64,000 nt of DNA, from the NCBI RefSeq assembly GCF_040529065.1, contig NZ_CP132343.1:1054001-1118000 (forward strand), in the 5' to 3' direction. Each line of letters begins with the position of its first letter. Positions within the stretch are counted from its first letter, which is position 1. The position numbers were made by a program, and so were the translations under genes. This document shows positions 24,151 to 32,438 of the stretch, piece by piece. Origin of the DNA: Xanthomonas sacchari (lineage in GTDB: Bacteria > Pseudomonadota > Gammaproteobacteria > Xanthomonadales > Xanthomonadaceae). The notes beneath the pieces were generated by a model. That model saw nothing but the letters and a program-made list of their open reading frames with translations, did not search any database and had not been told where the DNA came from.

Positions 24151-25122
24151 CTAGCAGGCAAGGCCCCTTTTCGGATCGAACGCGGTGCCCGATTTGAGAA
24201 CCCCGTAGGCCAGGTGCAGGAGCTTGCGCATAGCGGCGCACACGATCTGCTTGCCGGCTTTGCCGCGTTCGCTCAGCCGCTGTTTCAGCGTCCGGATGAT
24301 CGGGTTGTGGGTCATGGCCACCAGGGCCGGCATGAACAGGCCCGCGCGCAGGCGGGGCGAGCCGGTGCGCGAGATGCAGACGTGGCCTTTGCGCTCGCCC
24401 GACTCCTGCAGGCACGGATTCAGGCCCGCGAAGGCGGTAACCGCCGAGGCATCGGCGAAGCGCCTCACATCGCCAAGCTCGGCCAGCATCAAGGCCGCGC
24501 TGGTGTCGGCAATGCCCTGGATGCTCACCAGCAGCTCGCGCTGCCCACGCAAGGTCGGATCCTGGTCGATATGGTCATCGATGGCCTGCTCGATCTGGGC
24601 GATGTGGTGTTGCAGATCGGCCAGATGGACCTGGATCGAGTCCTTCACCTGGGCCGGAGCGACCTCCAGCCGGTTGCGCTCCATCTGCAGCATCTGTTGC
24701 AGATCCTGGCGCCGGCGCACCAGCGCTTTGAGCTGCTTGAGCGCCGGCGGATCAGGGTGCCAACGGCGCAACTGCTCGCGGTGACGCAGGGCATAACTGG
24801 CGATCAGCTTGGCATCGCTGCGATCGGTCTTGACCCGGCTAAGCTGGCTGCGTGCGTACGCGGCCGTCTGCGCCGGGTTGAGCACGCACACCCGATAGCC
24901 GCGTGCGTGGAGGAACTCGGCCAGCGCCTGGTGGTAGGTGCCGGTGGCCTCCATGGCGATCCAGCTATCGGGCTGCGCATGCGTCTGCAGCCATGCCTGC
25001 AGAGCCTGGAAGCCCTTGGCGTCGTTGGACAACTTGGCCTTGGTACGGTGCTTGCCATTGGTCAGATCGATGGCCACATCGAAACTGCGTTTGGCGACGT
25101 CGATGCCGATGACGGGAGACAT
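24151..25122 (-). CDS. IS110-family transposase (recombinase)
   Basis: A 323-residue DEDD recombinase. The N-terminal RuvC-like domain has Asp8 (IGIDVAKRSFD), Glu58 (AMEATGTYH), Asp100 and Asp103 (KTDRSDAKL). The C-terminal Tnp_20 domain carries SIQGIADTSAALMLAELG, FAGLNPCLQESG and RTGSPRLRAGLF with its serine. GGAGGA stands seven bases before ATG 25122, which decides the start over an ATG at 25137. No frameshift or truncation is visible, so the gene may be active. Confidence 0.95.
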   Translation of the reverse strand: MSPVIGIDVAKRSFDVAIDLTNGKHRTKAKLSNDAKGFQALQAWLQTHAQPDSWIAMEATGTYHQALAEFLHARGYRVCVLNPAQTAAYARSQLSRVKTDRSDAKLIASYALRHREQLRRWHPDPPALKQLKALVRRRQDLQQMLQMERNRLEVAPAQVKDSIQVHLADLQHHIAQIEQAIDDHIDQDPTLRGQRELLVSIQGIADTSAALMLAELGDVRRFADASAVTAFAGLNPCLQESGERKGHVCISRTGSPRLRAGLFMPALVAMTHNPIIRTLKQRLSERGKAGKQIVCAAMRKLLHLAYGVLKSGTAFDPKRGLAC

Positions 25123-25342
25123 ACGCGATTCCTCCATCGTGTCAGGGTCATGATCGGCGCTGGGCCCGGTCCTGCCTTGTCGATGCGAGTTCACGCCCGG
25201 GGGCGGACTCTGGATACCGTTCGGACACACAAAGGCCAGCATGTGGAGGGCGGAGCCGATCTACGATGCAAGCTCGAAGCTTTAGGAGCGACTGGACCTC
25301 CCACACCTCCTCCGATGATCAGTCGGAAGACATGACGCCTGT
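25123..25342 (-). ncRNA. Candidate IS110 bridge RNA region
   Basis: Noncoding DNA of about 220 bases lies between the presumed left end of the IS and the transposase ATG. In IS110-group elements this segment encodes a structured bridge RNA that recognises target and donor DNA. The stretch contains inverted segments such as GACATG...CATGTC at its outer end and GC-rich stems around CGCCCGGGGGCG. The RNA itself is inferred from family knowledge and position; I have not folded it. Confidence 0.4.
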
Positions 25343-25364
25343 CTAGGGGCGACATGTCCAGATA

Positions 25365-25425
25365 CAAGGAGCGGCTTCAGCCGCGACCCTGGGCTCCTGC
25401 CCGTCGCGGCTGAAGCCGCTCCTAC
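25365..25425. repeat. REP palindrome, copy 4, beside the IS
   Basis: Arms of about 22 bases at 25365-25387 (first bases changed, AAGGAGCGGCTTCAGCC) and 25403-25425 (perfect) surround a 15-base spacer. It lies between the left end of the IS110 element and the 3' end of glnS and may act as the glnS terminator. Confidence 0.88.
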
Positions 25426-25553
25426 GGACGCTTCGAGCGTTTCATCGCGGTGTACCAGCGATGCTGCGGTGCGGAGACCAGGCGCCGATATCGGCCGGCG
25501 CTGGCCTATGGGGGCGCTGCGCGTGCGGCCGCGAGGACCGCACGCGCATTGCG

Positions 25554-27308
25554 TCAGGCGCCGCCCTGGCCACCGCTCCATGTATCGCGCAACGTCACGC
25601 TGCGGTTGAACACCGGCGCATCGGCGCGGTGGTCGTAGCGGTCGGCGACGAAATAGCCGGTGCGCTCGAACTGGAACGCCTGCTCCGGCGCGGCCTGGGC
25701 GGCGGCGGGTTCGACGTAGCCGCGCACGCTGCGCTTGGATTCGGGATTGAGGTAATCGCGGTAGGTCTTGCCGTCGGACTCGTCGTCGGGCTTCTCCACC
25801 GAGAACAGGCGGTCGTACAGGCGGATCTCCGCCTCCACTGCGTGCGCGGCGCTGACCCAGTGGATGGTGCCCTTGACCTTGCGGTTGGCGCCTTCCATGC
25901 CCGGGCGCGATTCCGGGTCGAGCCAGCCGCGCAGTTCCATGATTTCGCCGGCGTCGTTCTTGATCACTTCGTCGACGCGGGCGATGCCGGCGCCGCGCAG
26001 GCGCACTTCGCCGCCCGGCACCAGCCGCTTCCAGCCCTTGGGCGGGACTTCGGCGAAGTCCTCGCGCTCGATCCACAGCTCGCGCGAGAACGGCACCTCG
26101 CGCGTGCCGAAGCCCTCGTCCTTGGGATGATTGGAGAAGGTCAACGTCTCGCTGTGGCCTTCGGGCAGGTTGCTCAGCACCAGCTTCAGCGGCTCGATCA
26201 CCGCCATGCGTCGCGCGGCGTGCGCGTCCAGGTCTTCGCGCAGGCAGCCTTCCAGCACCGAGAAGTCGATCACCGAGTTCTGCTTGCTGATGCCGACGCG
26301 GTCGACCAGCAGGCGCAGCGCGGCCGGCGTGTAGCCGCGGCGGCGCAGGCCCTGCAGGGTGTACATGCGCGGGTCGTCCCAGCCGTCCACCAGGCCCTCG
26401 GCGACGAGTTGGGTCAGCTTGCGCTTGCTCATCACCGTGTAGTTGATGTTGAGCCGCGAGAACTCGATCTGCCGCGGCTTGGCCGCCTCGCGCGGCAGGC
26501 CCTTGTCCAGCAGCGGCTGCAGCAGTTCCGGGTGGCCGGCCAGGTCGACCTTGTCCACGCACCAGTCGTACAGCGGGCGGTGGTCTTCGAACTCCAGCGT
26601 GCACAGCGAGTGGGTGATGCCTTCCACCGCATCGCCCAGCGAATGCGCGAAGTCGTACATCGGGTAGATCGGCCAGGCGTTGCCGGTGTTCTGGTGCTCG
26701 ACGTGTTTGATCCGGTACAGCGCCGGGTCGCGCAGGTTGATGTTGCCGCTGCTCATGTCGATCTTGGCGCGCAGGGTGCGCGCACCGTCCGGGAACTCGC
26801 CGGCGCGCATGCGCCGGAACAGGTCCAGGTTCTCCTCGACGCTGCGGGTGCGGTACGGCGAGTCGCGGCCCGGCTCGGTGAGGGTGCCGCGGTACTCGCG
26901 CACCTGCTCGGCGGAGAGGTCGCAGACGAAGGCGTGGCCGTCGCGGATCAGTTTCTCGGCGGCCAGGTAGTACACCTCGAAATAGTCCGAGGCGTGGCGC
27001 AGTTCGGCCCAGTCGAAGCCCAGCCAGCGCACGTCGTCCTGGATCGCGGCGACGAATTCGGGATCTTCCTTGGCCGGGTTGGTGTCGTCGAAGCGCAGGT
27101 TGCAGCGCCCGCCGAACTCGGCGGCGATGCCGAAGTCCAGGCAGATCGCCTTGGCGTGGCCGATGTGCAGATAGCCGTTGGGCTCGGGCGGGAAGCGGGT
27201 GCGGATGGCCGTGTGCTTGCCGCTGGCCAGGTCCTCGCGGACGATCTGGCGGATGAAGTCTTTCTTCTCGGCCGGGGCGGAGGCGTCGGTGGCGGGGGTG
27301 TCGGACAT
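25554..27308 (-). CDS. glnS: Glutaminyl-tRNA synthetase GlnS
   Basis: Class I synthetase charging tRNA-Gln. The 584-residue protein carries the HIGH motif at residues 48-51 ([15 protein letters not shown]), RFDDTNP, the KMSKS-like VMSKRKL, and a C-terminal beta-barrel anticodon-binding region. ATG 27308 ([10 protein letters not shown]) is chosen; the frame continues upstream only through noncoding DNA. The upstream 50 bases hold two direct repeats that may regulate it. The long plus-strand open frame across it is a shadow. Confidence 0.98.
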   Translation of the reverse strand: MSDTPATDASAPAEKKDFIRQIVREDLASGKHTAIRTRFPPEPNGYLHIGHAKAICLDFGIAAEFGGRCNLRFDDTNPAKEDPEFVAAIQDDVRWLGFDWAELRHASDYFEVYYLAAEKLIRDGHAFVCDLSAEQVREYRGTLTEPGRDSPYRTRSVEENLDLFRRMRAGEFPDGARTLRAKIDMSSGNINLRDPALYRIKHVEHQNTGNAWPIYPMYDFAHSLGDAVEGITHSLCTLEFEDHRPLYDWCVDKVDLAGHPELLQPLLDKGLPREAAKPRQIEFSRLNINYTVMSKRKLTQLVAEGLVDGWDDPRMYTLQGLRRRGYTPAALRLLVDRVGISKQNSVIDFSVLEGCLREDLDAHAARRMAVIEPLKLVLSNLPEGHSETLTFSNHPKDEGFGTREVPFSRELWIEREDFAEVPPKGWKRLVPGGEVRLRGAGIARVDEVIKNDAGEIMELRGWLDPESRPGMEGANRKVKGTIHWVSAAHAVEAEIRLYDRLFSVEKPDDESDGKTYRDYLNPESKRSVRGYVEPAAAQAAPEQAFQFERTGYFVADRYDHRADAPVFNRSVTLRDTWSGGQGGA

Positions 27309-27323
27309 GCGCGCGTCGGAGAC

Positions 27324-27357
27324 TAAGTAAAGCGCAAGTTTATAGTAAGTAAAGCGC
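27324..27357. promoter_or_regulatory. Direct repeats TAAGTAAAGCGC upstream of glnS
   Basis: The 12-mer TAAGTAAAGCGC occurs at 27324-27335 and again at 27346-27357, exactly 22 bases apart, about two helical turns. They lie 16 to 49 bases upstream of the glnS start, in the only AT-richer stretch of the region, with a TATAAAC on the minus strand between them that could be a -10 element. This layout suggests tandem sites for one regulator on the same face of the DNA. Confidence 0.4.
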
Positions 27358-27564
27358 TGCTTTAGCTTGGTCGGGCTGGTCGGCGGCCGTCCTGGCGCGT
27401 AGGCTGCGGAGCAATTCACCCGAGAGAAGCCCGCATGCCGGCGTTCCGTCTTGCCCTTGGCGTCATGCGTCCTTCTCGGTCGGCGTACCCGTGTACGGGC
27501 CTGTTTTGCCTGTCTTCGCTCCAGGCCATGCCTGGGTCCGCGGCTCACGGCTGAGGGGCCGACC

Positions 27565-27792
27565 ATGCAGATCGCCTACCGCGCCCAGCACCTGATCGAT
27601 GCGCACCTGGCCAAGCACGCGCTGGAGGATGCCGGCATCACCGCCTTCGTGTTCGGCGAGGCCCTGCTCGGCGGCGCCGGCGAGTTGCCGTTCGGCGTGG
27701 TCCAGGTCTGCGTGGCCGACGAACTGCTGGAAAAGGCCCAGGAAGTGCTGACGGCATTGGGCCTGGGCGGCCAGGTGACGCGGGCGATGTAG
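27565..27792 (+). CDS. DUF2007 putative signal-transducing protein
   Basis: A 75-residue cytosolic protein of the DUF2007 family: [32 protein letters not shown], then [22 protein letters not shown]. The fold resembles small ferredoxin-like ligand-binding domains of unknown role. The ATG at 27565 is preceded by GAGGGG. The gene is divergent from glnS and convergent with the response regulator gene. Confidence 0.85.
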   Translation: MQIAYRAQHLIDAHLAKHALEDAGITAFVFGEALLGGAGELPFGVVQVCVADELLEKAQEVLTALGLGGQVTRAM

Positions 27793-27795
27793 GTT

Positions 27796-27882
27796 GGGGG
27801 CGGGGATTGGGGAGTCGGGATTGGGGATTGGCAAAAGCGGGGTGCCGCCTTTGCGAATCCCCAATCCCTAATCCCCAATCCC
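27796..27882. repeat. G-rich inverted repeat between convergent genes, quadruplex-prone
   Basis: The plus strand carries GGGGGCGGGGATTGGGG and further GGG runs to 27830, then, after a short spacer, the complementary run of CCCCAATCCC units to 27880. The two halves can pair as a long hairpin. The first half also has five G runs of three to five bases with short loops, a classic G-quadruplex pattern. It lies directly after the DUF2007 stop and overlaps the last codons of the convergent response regulator, so it may be the shared terminator. Confidence 0.7.
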
Positions 27883-28341
27883 GGCCGTCGACCAGCCCGG
27901 CGGCGCGGCATCGGCCACGGCCAGCGCACGCAGGCGCTTGAACAGCACCACGGTCTCGGCCACGTTCCAGACCCGCAGGGCCACTTCGAAGGTGTCCAGC
28001 GGCTTGGTCAGGAAATCCTTGGCGCCCAGGCCGAGGGCGCGGTGGCGGGCGCTGCGGCTGGGGTCGGCGGTGAGCACGATCACCGGCAGGAAGCTGGACG
28101 GGCCGGCCAGCCGCGCCAGTTGCTCCAGGATCGCGTAGCCGTCCAGCTCCGGCATCATCAGGTCGAGCAGGATCAGGTCCGGCGCGAATGCGGCGACCAG
28201 CCCCAGCACCCGCTGCGGGTCGGTGGTCGCCACCACCTGGCGGAAGCCTTCGCGCTGCAGCAGTTCCTCCAGCAGGCGGACGTTGGCCGGTTCGTCGTCG
28301 ACGATCAGGATGCGCGCGGCGAGGACATCGTTGCGGGTCAT
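27868..28341 (-). CDS. Single-domain response regulator
   Basis: A 157-residue receiver with the acidic pocket Asp15-Asp16 (ILIVDDEPANVRLLEE), phosphoacceptor Asp60 (LILLDLMMPELDG), Thr91 and Lys113 (DFLTKPLD), followed by a short C-terminal helix and no output domain. It probably works by protein interaction or relay. Its ATG overlaps the stop of the hybrid kinase gene (ATGA). The last codons run into a G-rich inverted repeat. Confidence 0.92.
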   Translation of the reverse strand: MTRNDVLAARILIVDDEPANVRLLEELLQREGFRQVVATTDPQRVLGLVAAFAPDLILLDLMMPELDGYAILEQLARLAGPSSFLPVIVLTADPSRSARHRALGLGAKDFLTKPLDTFEVALRVWNVAETVVLFKRLRALAVADAAPPGWSTAGIGD

Positions 28342-30248
28342 GCGAGGTGTCGGTCCAGAACGGAGAAGAAGTCGGCCACGTCCAGCGGCTTGGTCAGGTA
28401 GGCGCGCACGGGCTCGCCCTGCACGCGCGCCAGCGTGGTCGCGGTGGCATCGGCACTGACCACCACCACCGGGATCGCCGCGGTGTGCGGCTGCGCGCGC
28501 AGCGCCTGCAGCAGGTCCTCGCCGTTGCCGTCGCTCAGGTGCAGGTCGAGCAGGATCAGGTCCGGCGTGGCCTGCTGCAGATGCGCGTGCGCCTGGGCCA
28601 GGCTCGCAGCCTCGTGCAGGCGCCAGTGCGGGCGGCGTTCGACCAGGGTGCGGATCAGCGCCTGGTTGGAGGGGTTGTCCTCCACGCTCAACAACTGGCG
28701 CTGTCCCCCGCCCGCCGTCGTCGTCGCCACGGCCGGGTCCGGCAGTGCCGCCGCCTGTGGGCGGTCCAGCGGCAGCGCGATGGTGAAGCGCGATCCGTCC
28801 GGGTCGCTGTCCACGGCGATGCGCCCGCCCATCGCCTCGGTCAGGCGCTTGCTCAGCGCCAGGCCCAGGCCGGTGCCCTCGATCGCCGAGCGCTCGGCGC
28901 CGAGCCGCTCGAACGGAGTGAACAAGCGTTGCACCTGCGCCGGCGTCAGGCCGTGGCCCTGGTCGTGCACGGTCAGCGCCAGGGACTGGCCTTCCGGCAC
29001 CGCGCTCACCCACACCGCGCCACCCGGACGGTTGAACTTGATCGCGTTGGACAGCAGGTTGATCAGCACCTGACGCAGCCGCTGCGGATCGGCGCGCACG
29101 GTCCACTCCGGCGGTAACTCCGGTGGCCGCAGCACGATGCTGCGCGCCTGCGCCTCCGGCGCGACCAGCCCCAGCGCCTCTTCCAGCGCGGTGCGCACCG
29201 GCACCGGGCCTGGGCTCAGGTCGAGCTGGTCGGCCTCGATGCGGGCGATGTCCAGCAGTTCGGTGATCAGCCCCAGCAGGTGCCGGCCGGCGCCGAGGAT
29301 GTGCTGCAGGTGGTCGCGCTGCGCCGAGCCCGGCAGGTCCATCTCCAGCACCTGCGCATAGCCGAGGATGGCGTTGAGCGGGGTGCGCAGTTCGTGGCTG
29401 CTGCGCGAGAGGAATTCGGTCTTGGCGCGGTTGGCGCTCTCGGCCTCGCGGCGCGCCGACTGCGCTTCCTCGGCGCGCGCAGCGAGCAGGGTGCTGGCCT
29501 GCTGCAGGCGTTGCGCGACCTGGCCCAGTTCGTCGCCGGCCGGCGGCTGCGGCGCCAGCGGCCGGCCGTCGCCGAGGCGGTCGGCATTGGCCGAGAGCTG
29601 GCGCAGGCGCCGCGACAGCGACGAGGCGAACCAGGCCACCGCCAGCACCGCGCCGAGCCCGCCCAGCATCGCCGCGCACAGGGTGATCAACAGGTTGCGC
29701 TGGCGCAGCGCCTGCGCCTTGGCGGTACGCACTTGCAGCTGCGCAGTCTCGTAGTTGCGCAGCTCGCGCAATTCCGCGCGCAGGATGTCGAGGGTGACCT
29801 TGCCCTCGCGCAACTGGCGGATCTCTTCCTCGCGGCTCAGGTCCGGCGCCAGCAGCCGCCGCCAGCCCTGCATCTTCTCCTCGAACAGCGGCTGGATGCG
29901 GGCGAAGCGCTGCGCCTGGCGCGGATCTGTGATGCGTTGCGACAGGCGCTGCACCACGGTCTTGAGCCGCGGCTCGGCGTCACGGTACGGGGTCAGGAAC
30001 GCGTCCTGACGCACCAGCCGGTAGCCGCGCACGCCGGCGGCGGTCTCGGCCAGCAGCGCATGCGCTTCATGCAGGTCGCTGAGCAACTGCAGGGTGCGGC
30101 GCACGTCGTTCTCGGCGGCGATGTTCTGCCGCTCCACGCTGTAGATCGCCACCAGCGCCGCCACCAGCAGCAACAGCGGCAGCGCCACCAGCGCCAGGCT
30201 CTTGCGGGTCAGCGGCCAGTCGTTCCAGCGCCGCGCCAGCGCCCTCAC
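28338..30248 (-). CDS. Membrane hybrid histidine kinase (CHASE3-like sensor, HAMP, HisKA, HATPase, REC)
   Basis: A 636-residue kinase. TM1 is about residues 17-37 and TM2 about 185-207; between them a 145-residue helical periplasmic domain resembles CHASE3 (LLAETAAGVRGYRLVRQDAFLTPY). HAMP follows (208-260). HisKA has His285 (SSHELRTPLNAI); the ATPase has N box Asn398-Asn401, HDQGHGLT and GTGLGLALSKRL (458-469). The C-terminal receiver has Glu523-Asp524, Asp568 and Lys620. It starts with GTG 30248 inside the LuxR stop (GTGA). His285 to Asp568 to the stand-alone receiver is a plausible relay. Confidence 0.93.
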   Translation of the reverse strand: MRALARRWNDWPLTRKSLALVALPLLLLVAALVAIYSVERQNIAAENDVRRTLQLLSDLHEAHALLAETAAGVRGYRLVRQDAFLTPYRDAEPRLKTVVQRLSQRITDPRQAQRFARIQPLFEEKMQGWRRLLAPDLSREEEIRQLREGKVTLDILRAELRELRNYETAQLQVRTAKAQALRQRNLLITLCAAMLGGLGAVLAVAWFASSLSRRLRQLSANADRLGDGRPLAPQPPAGDELGQVAQRLQQASTLLAARAEEAQSARREAESANRAKTEFLSRSSHELRTPLNAILGYAQVLEMDLPGSAQRDHLQHILGAGRHLLGLITELLDIARIEADQLDLSPGPVPVRTALEEALGLVAPEAQARSIVLRPPELPPEWTVRADPQRLRQVLINLLSNAIKFNRPGGAVWVSAVPEGQSLALTVHDQGHGLTPAQVQRLFTPFERLGAERSAIEGTGLGLALSKRLTEAMGGRIAVDSDPDGSRFTIALPLDRPQAAALPDPAVATTTAGGGQRQLLSVEDNPSNQALIRTLVERRPHWRLHEAASLAQAHAHLQQATPDLILLDLHLSDGNGEDLLQALRAQPHTAAIPVVVVSADATATTLARVQGEPVRAYLTKPLDVADFFSVLDRHLA

Positions 30249-30946
30249 AGCGCCACCCCCGCCTGCACCGCGACCACTGCGGCCTGGGTGCGGTCGGCCA
30301 CCTGCAGCTTGTGCAGGATGCGCTCGACGTGGACCTTGGCGGTGCCGGCGCTGATGCCCAGTTCGGCGCCGAGCGCGGCATTGGTGAGGCCGCGCGACAG
30401 CAGCGCCAGCACCTGCCGCTCGCGCGCGCTGAGCACGGCCAGGCGGTCGGCCTGCGCAGGTTTGCGCCGCCGCGGCGCACGCGGCGGTTCGGCCGCCAGC
30501 GGTGCCAGCAGCGCGGCGATCGCGGACAGGGCCTGCACGTCTTCCGGCGCCGGCACGGTGCGCGTGTCCCAGCCCAGGCACAGCGTACCCAGCGGCACGC
30601 CCAGCGCGGCGATCGGCAGGCACAGTTCGCCGGCCTCGTTGGCGGCATCGCCGCGCAGGCGCCACGCATGCGCCGGCGCCTCGACAGCGACGCTGGCGCC
30701 CGGCGGCAACGCATCGCCCTGGCTGGCCAGCACCAGGCAGCGGGCGCCGCGCACCGCCAGCACCGCGGCGTGCGGGGCCGCCACTAGTGCGCTAGCCGGC
30801 ACGAGCGCGTGCCCGGCGGCCCGCGCGGCATCGCCGGCCTCGCGCAGCGCCGCCGCGGCGGCGGCGACCGCCTGCCAGCGCGCCGCGTCGGCAGCGTCGC
30901 GGCGCAGTGCCTCACGCCACTGGCCTGCATTGGAGGGAGGGTGCAC
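30245..30946 (-). CDS. LuxR-type regulator with GAF-like sensor half
   Basis: A 233-residue regulator. The C-terminal HTH (LSARERQVLALLSRGLTNAALGAELGISAGTAKVHVERILHKL) is of the NarL/FixJ type. The N-terminal 130 residues are Ala-rich with alternating strands such as AGELCLPIAALGVPLGTLCLGW, typical of GAF domains, and no receiver Asp is present. GTG 30946 with GGAGA seven bases upstream decides the start; a longer frame to 31126 lacks support. It is first in the regulator-kinase-receiver operon and divergent from a SnoaL-like gene, which it may control. Confidence 0.9.
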   Translation of the reverse strand: MHPPSNAGQWREALRRDAADAARWQAVAAAAAALREAGDAARAAGHALVPASALVAAPHAAVLAVRGARCLVLASQGDALPPGASVAVEAPAHAWRLRGDAANEAGELCLPIAALGVPLGTLCLGWDTRTVPAPEDVQALSAIAALLAPLAAEPPRAPRRRKPAQADRLAVLSARERQVLALLSRGLTNAALGAELGISAGTAKVHVERILHKLQVADRTQAAVVAVQAGVAL

Positions 30947-30960
30947 GGGCGCGTCTCCGG

Positions 30961-30991
30961 TATGCCGAACGGCATATTCGAGGATATGCCG
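30961..30991. promoter_or_regulatory. Overlapping palindromes in the divergent promoter region
   Basis: Three copies of one half-site, TATGCCG (30961), CGGCATAT (30970-30977) and ATATGCCG (30984-30991), make two perfect inverted repeats, one with a two-base centre and one with a six-base spacer. They lie 15 to 45 bases upstream of the GTG of the LuxR-type gene and about 85 to 115 bases from the divergent exported-protein gene. They would suit a dimeric or tetrameric regulator, perhaps the LuxR-type protein itself. Confidence 0.55.
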
Positions 30992-31073
30992 CCCGGCGGA
31001 TGTTGCGCAAGCCGCCGCTGCCAATACTCGCTTCGCCCCGAGACGGCATCCCCTCAGCACACGGAGACTTCCC

Positions 31074-31598
31074 ATGCGTCGCATCCTGTTCGCCCTGGCA
31101 CTGGGCCTGACCACCACCACCTCCACCGCGCTGGCCGCGCCGGCGATGCACTACGACGGCCAGCCGGCGACGCCGGCCAGCAGCGCCGAACGCGAGATCG
31201 CCGGCCTGTTCGACCGCTGGAACGCGGCGCTGGCCACCGGCAATCCGCAGCGTGTGGCCGACCTGTACGCCCGCGACGGCGTGCTGCTGCCCACGGTGTC
31301 CAACCAGGTGCGCGCCAGCCGCGCCGAGATCGAGGACTACTTCAGCCACTTCCTCGCCGCCAAGCCGCGCGGCGCCATCAACTACCGCCAGGTGCGGCTG
31401 CTCGACGACGACAGTGCGGTCGACGCGGGCGTCTACACTTTCACCCTGAACAATCCCGACGGCAGCACCCGCCAGGTGCAGGCGCGCTACACCTTCGTGT
31501 ACGAAAAGCGCGACGGGCGCTGGCTGATCATCAACCACCACAGCTCGGCGATGCCGGAGCCGGTCGCCGCCGCGACGGCCAGCGCCGCCGCGAAGTGA
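31074..31598 (+). CDS. Exported SnoaL/CaMKII-association-like protein
   Basis: A 174-residue periplasmic protein with a signal peptide cleaved near STALAAPA and a single nuclear-transport-factor-2-like fold of the SgcJ/EcaC or DUF4440 type: [33 protein letters not shown], then [12 protein letters not shown], and [20 protein letters not shown]. Such domains bind small ligands or assist oligomerisation; the substrate is unknown. GGAG precedes ATG 31074. It is divergent from the LuxR-kinase operon across the palindromic region. Confidence 0.88.
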   Translation: MRRILFALALGLTTTTSTALAAPAMHYDGQPATPASSAEREIAGLFDRWNAALATGNPQRVADLYARDGVLLPTVSNQVRASRAEIEDYFSHFLAAKPRGAINYRQVRLLDDDSAVDAGVYTFTLNNPDGSTRQVQARYTFVYEKRDGRWLIINHHSSAMPEPVAAATASAAAK

Positions 31599-31698
31599 GC
31601 GTCGTGCCTGGTGCCGCGGCGGTGGTCGGGCGCACTTGAAAGCGGACTCCGGCAGCGCCATCCACATGACATCGCCGTCGTTGCCAGGAGTCCGTGCC

Positions 31699-32349
31699 AT
31701 GTTGGGAATCGGTGCCTTCAAGCAGCGCCTGCCGCGCCCGGGCGAGAGCCTGCCGGGACACGCGCAGCCGCTGCCGCTGCACAACCGCCACTTCGTCAAC
31801 GGCCATCCGTTGCGCGACGCCTTCGTCGGCCTGGAGCAGGTGCAGTTCGGCCTGGGCTGCTTCTGGGGCGCCGAACGCAAGTTCTGGTCGCTGCCAGGCG
31901 TGTTCAGCACCGCGGTCGGCTACGCCGGCGGCGAGACGCCCAACGCCACCTATCGCGAAGTGTGCTCGGGCCAGACCGGCCACACCGAGGCGGTGCTGGT
32001 GGCGTTCGACCCGCAGGCCGTGCGCTTCGAGCAGTTGCTGCAGACCTTCTGGGAAAGCCACGACCCGACCCAGGGCATGCGCCAGGGCAACGACACCGGC
32101 ACCCAGTACCGCTCGGCGATCTACTGCACCACCCAGGCGCAATACGAGGCCGCGCTGGCCAGCCGCGATGCCTACCAGCAGCGCCTGGACGCCGCCGGCT
32201 ACGGCCCCATCACCACCGAAATCCGCTTCCCGGCGCCGCCGTTCTACTACGCCGAGGACGAGCACCAGCAGTATCTGGCCAAGAACCCGGGTGGCTACTG
32301 CGGCCTGGGCGGCACCGGGGTGAGTTGTCCGATCGGGCTGGAGGCCTGA
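31699..32349 (+). CDS. msrA: Peptide methionine-S-sulfoxide reductase MsrA
   Basis: Reduces methionine S-sulfoxide in proteins and free form. The 216-residue enzyme has the catalytic Cys54 in GLGCFWGAE, the conserved [20 protein letters not shown] segment, and resolving cysteines in the C-terminal tail ([13 protein letters not shown]). ATG 31699 has AGGAG nine bases upstream, so the longer frame from 31636 is not used. It fits the oxidative-defence content of this part of the window but stands alone. Confidence 0.97.
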   Translation: MLGIGAFKQRLPRPGESLPGHAQPLPLHNRHFVNGHPLRDAFVGLEQVQFGLGCFWGAERKFWSLPGVFSTAVGYAGGETPNATYREVCSGQTGHTEAVLVAFDPQAVRFEQLLQTFWESHDPTQGMRQGNDTGTQYRSAIYCTTQAQYEAALASRDAYQQRLDAAGYGPITTEIRFPAPPFYYAEDEHQQYLAKNPGGYCGLGGTGVSCPIGLEA

Positions 32350-32393
32350 GCGAGCGCATCTGCGCATGGTGTGCGCAGGATGCTGTCGCCATC

Positions 32394-32402
32394 GGGGGGG
32401 GG
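32394..32402. repeat. Nine-G homopolymer between convergent genes
   Basis: A run of nine G residues lies between msrA and the convergent exported-protein gene. It can slip in replication and is a likely sequencing weak spot, but it is outside coding sequence. Confidence 0.8.
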
Positions 32403-32438
32403 CATAGCGACCGCGGGTGACGTCTTGGCGCGAGCCCG

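Larger units (their letters stand above)
24147..25349 (-). mobile_element. IS110-family insertion sequence, apparently intact
   Basis: The element consists of an intact DEDD transposase gene plus a noncoding stretch of about 230 bases upstream of it. IS110 elements have no true terminal repeats, so ends are provisional. I delimit it by an eight-base inverted pair, CCCCCTAG (24147-24154, overlapping the transposase stop) and CTAGGGG (25343-25349). The left outer flank is followed 16 bases later by a REP palindrome. No target duplication is expected for this family. Confidence 0.75.

Noticed and set aside
25461-27326. 621-codon plus-strand frame antisense to glnS
   Set aside because: Shadow of glnS, whose HIGH and KMSKS motifs are unambiguous.
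27435-27557. Short plus-strand frame (MPAFRLALG...) just upstream of the DUF2007 gene, as a leader peptide
   Set aside because: No regulatory codon run and no paired terminator/antiterminator; the GTGTACGGGC hairpin nearby is short.
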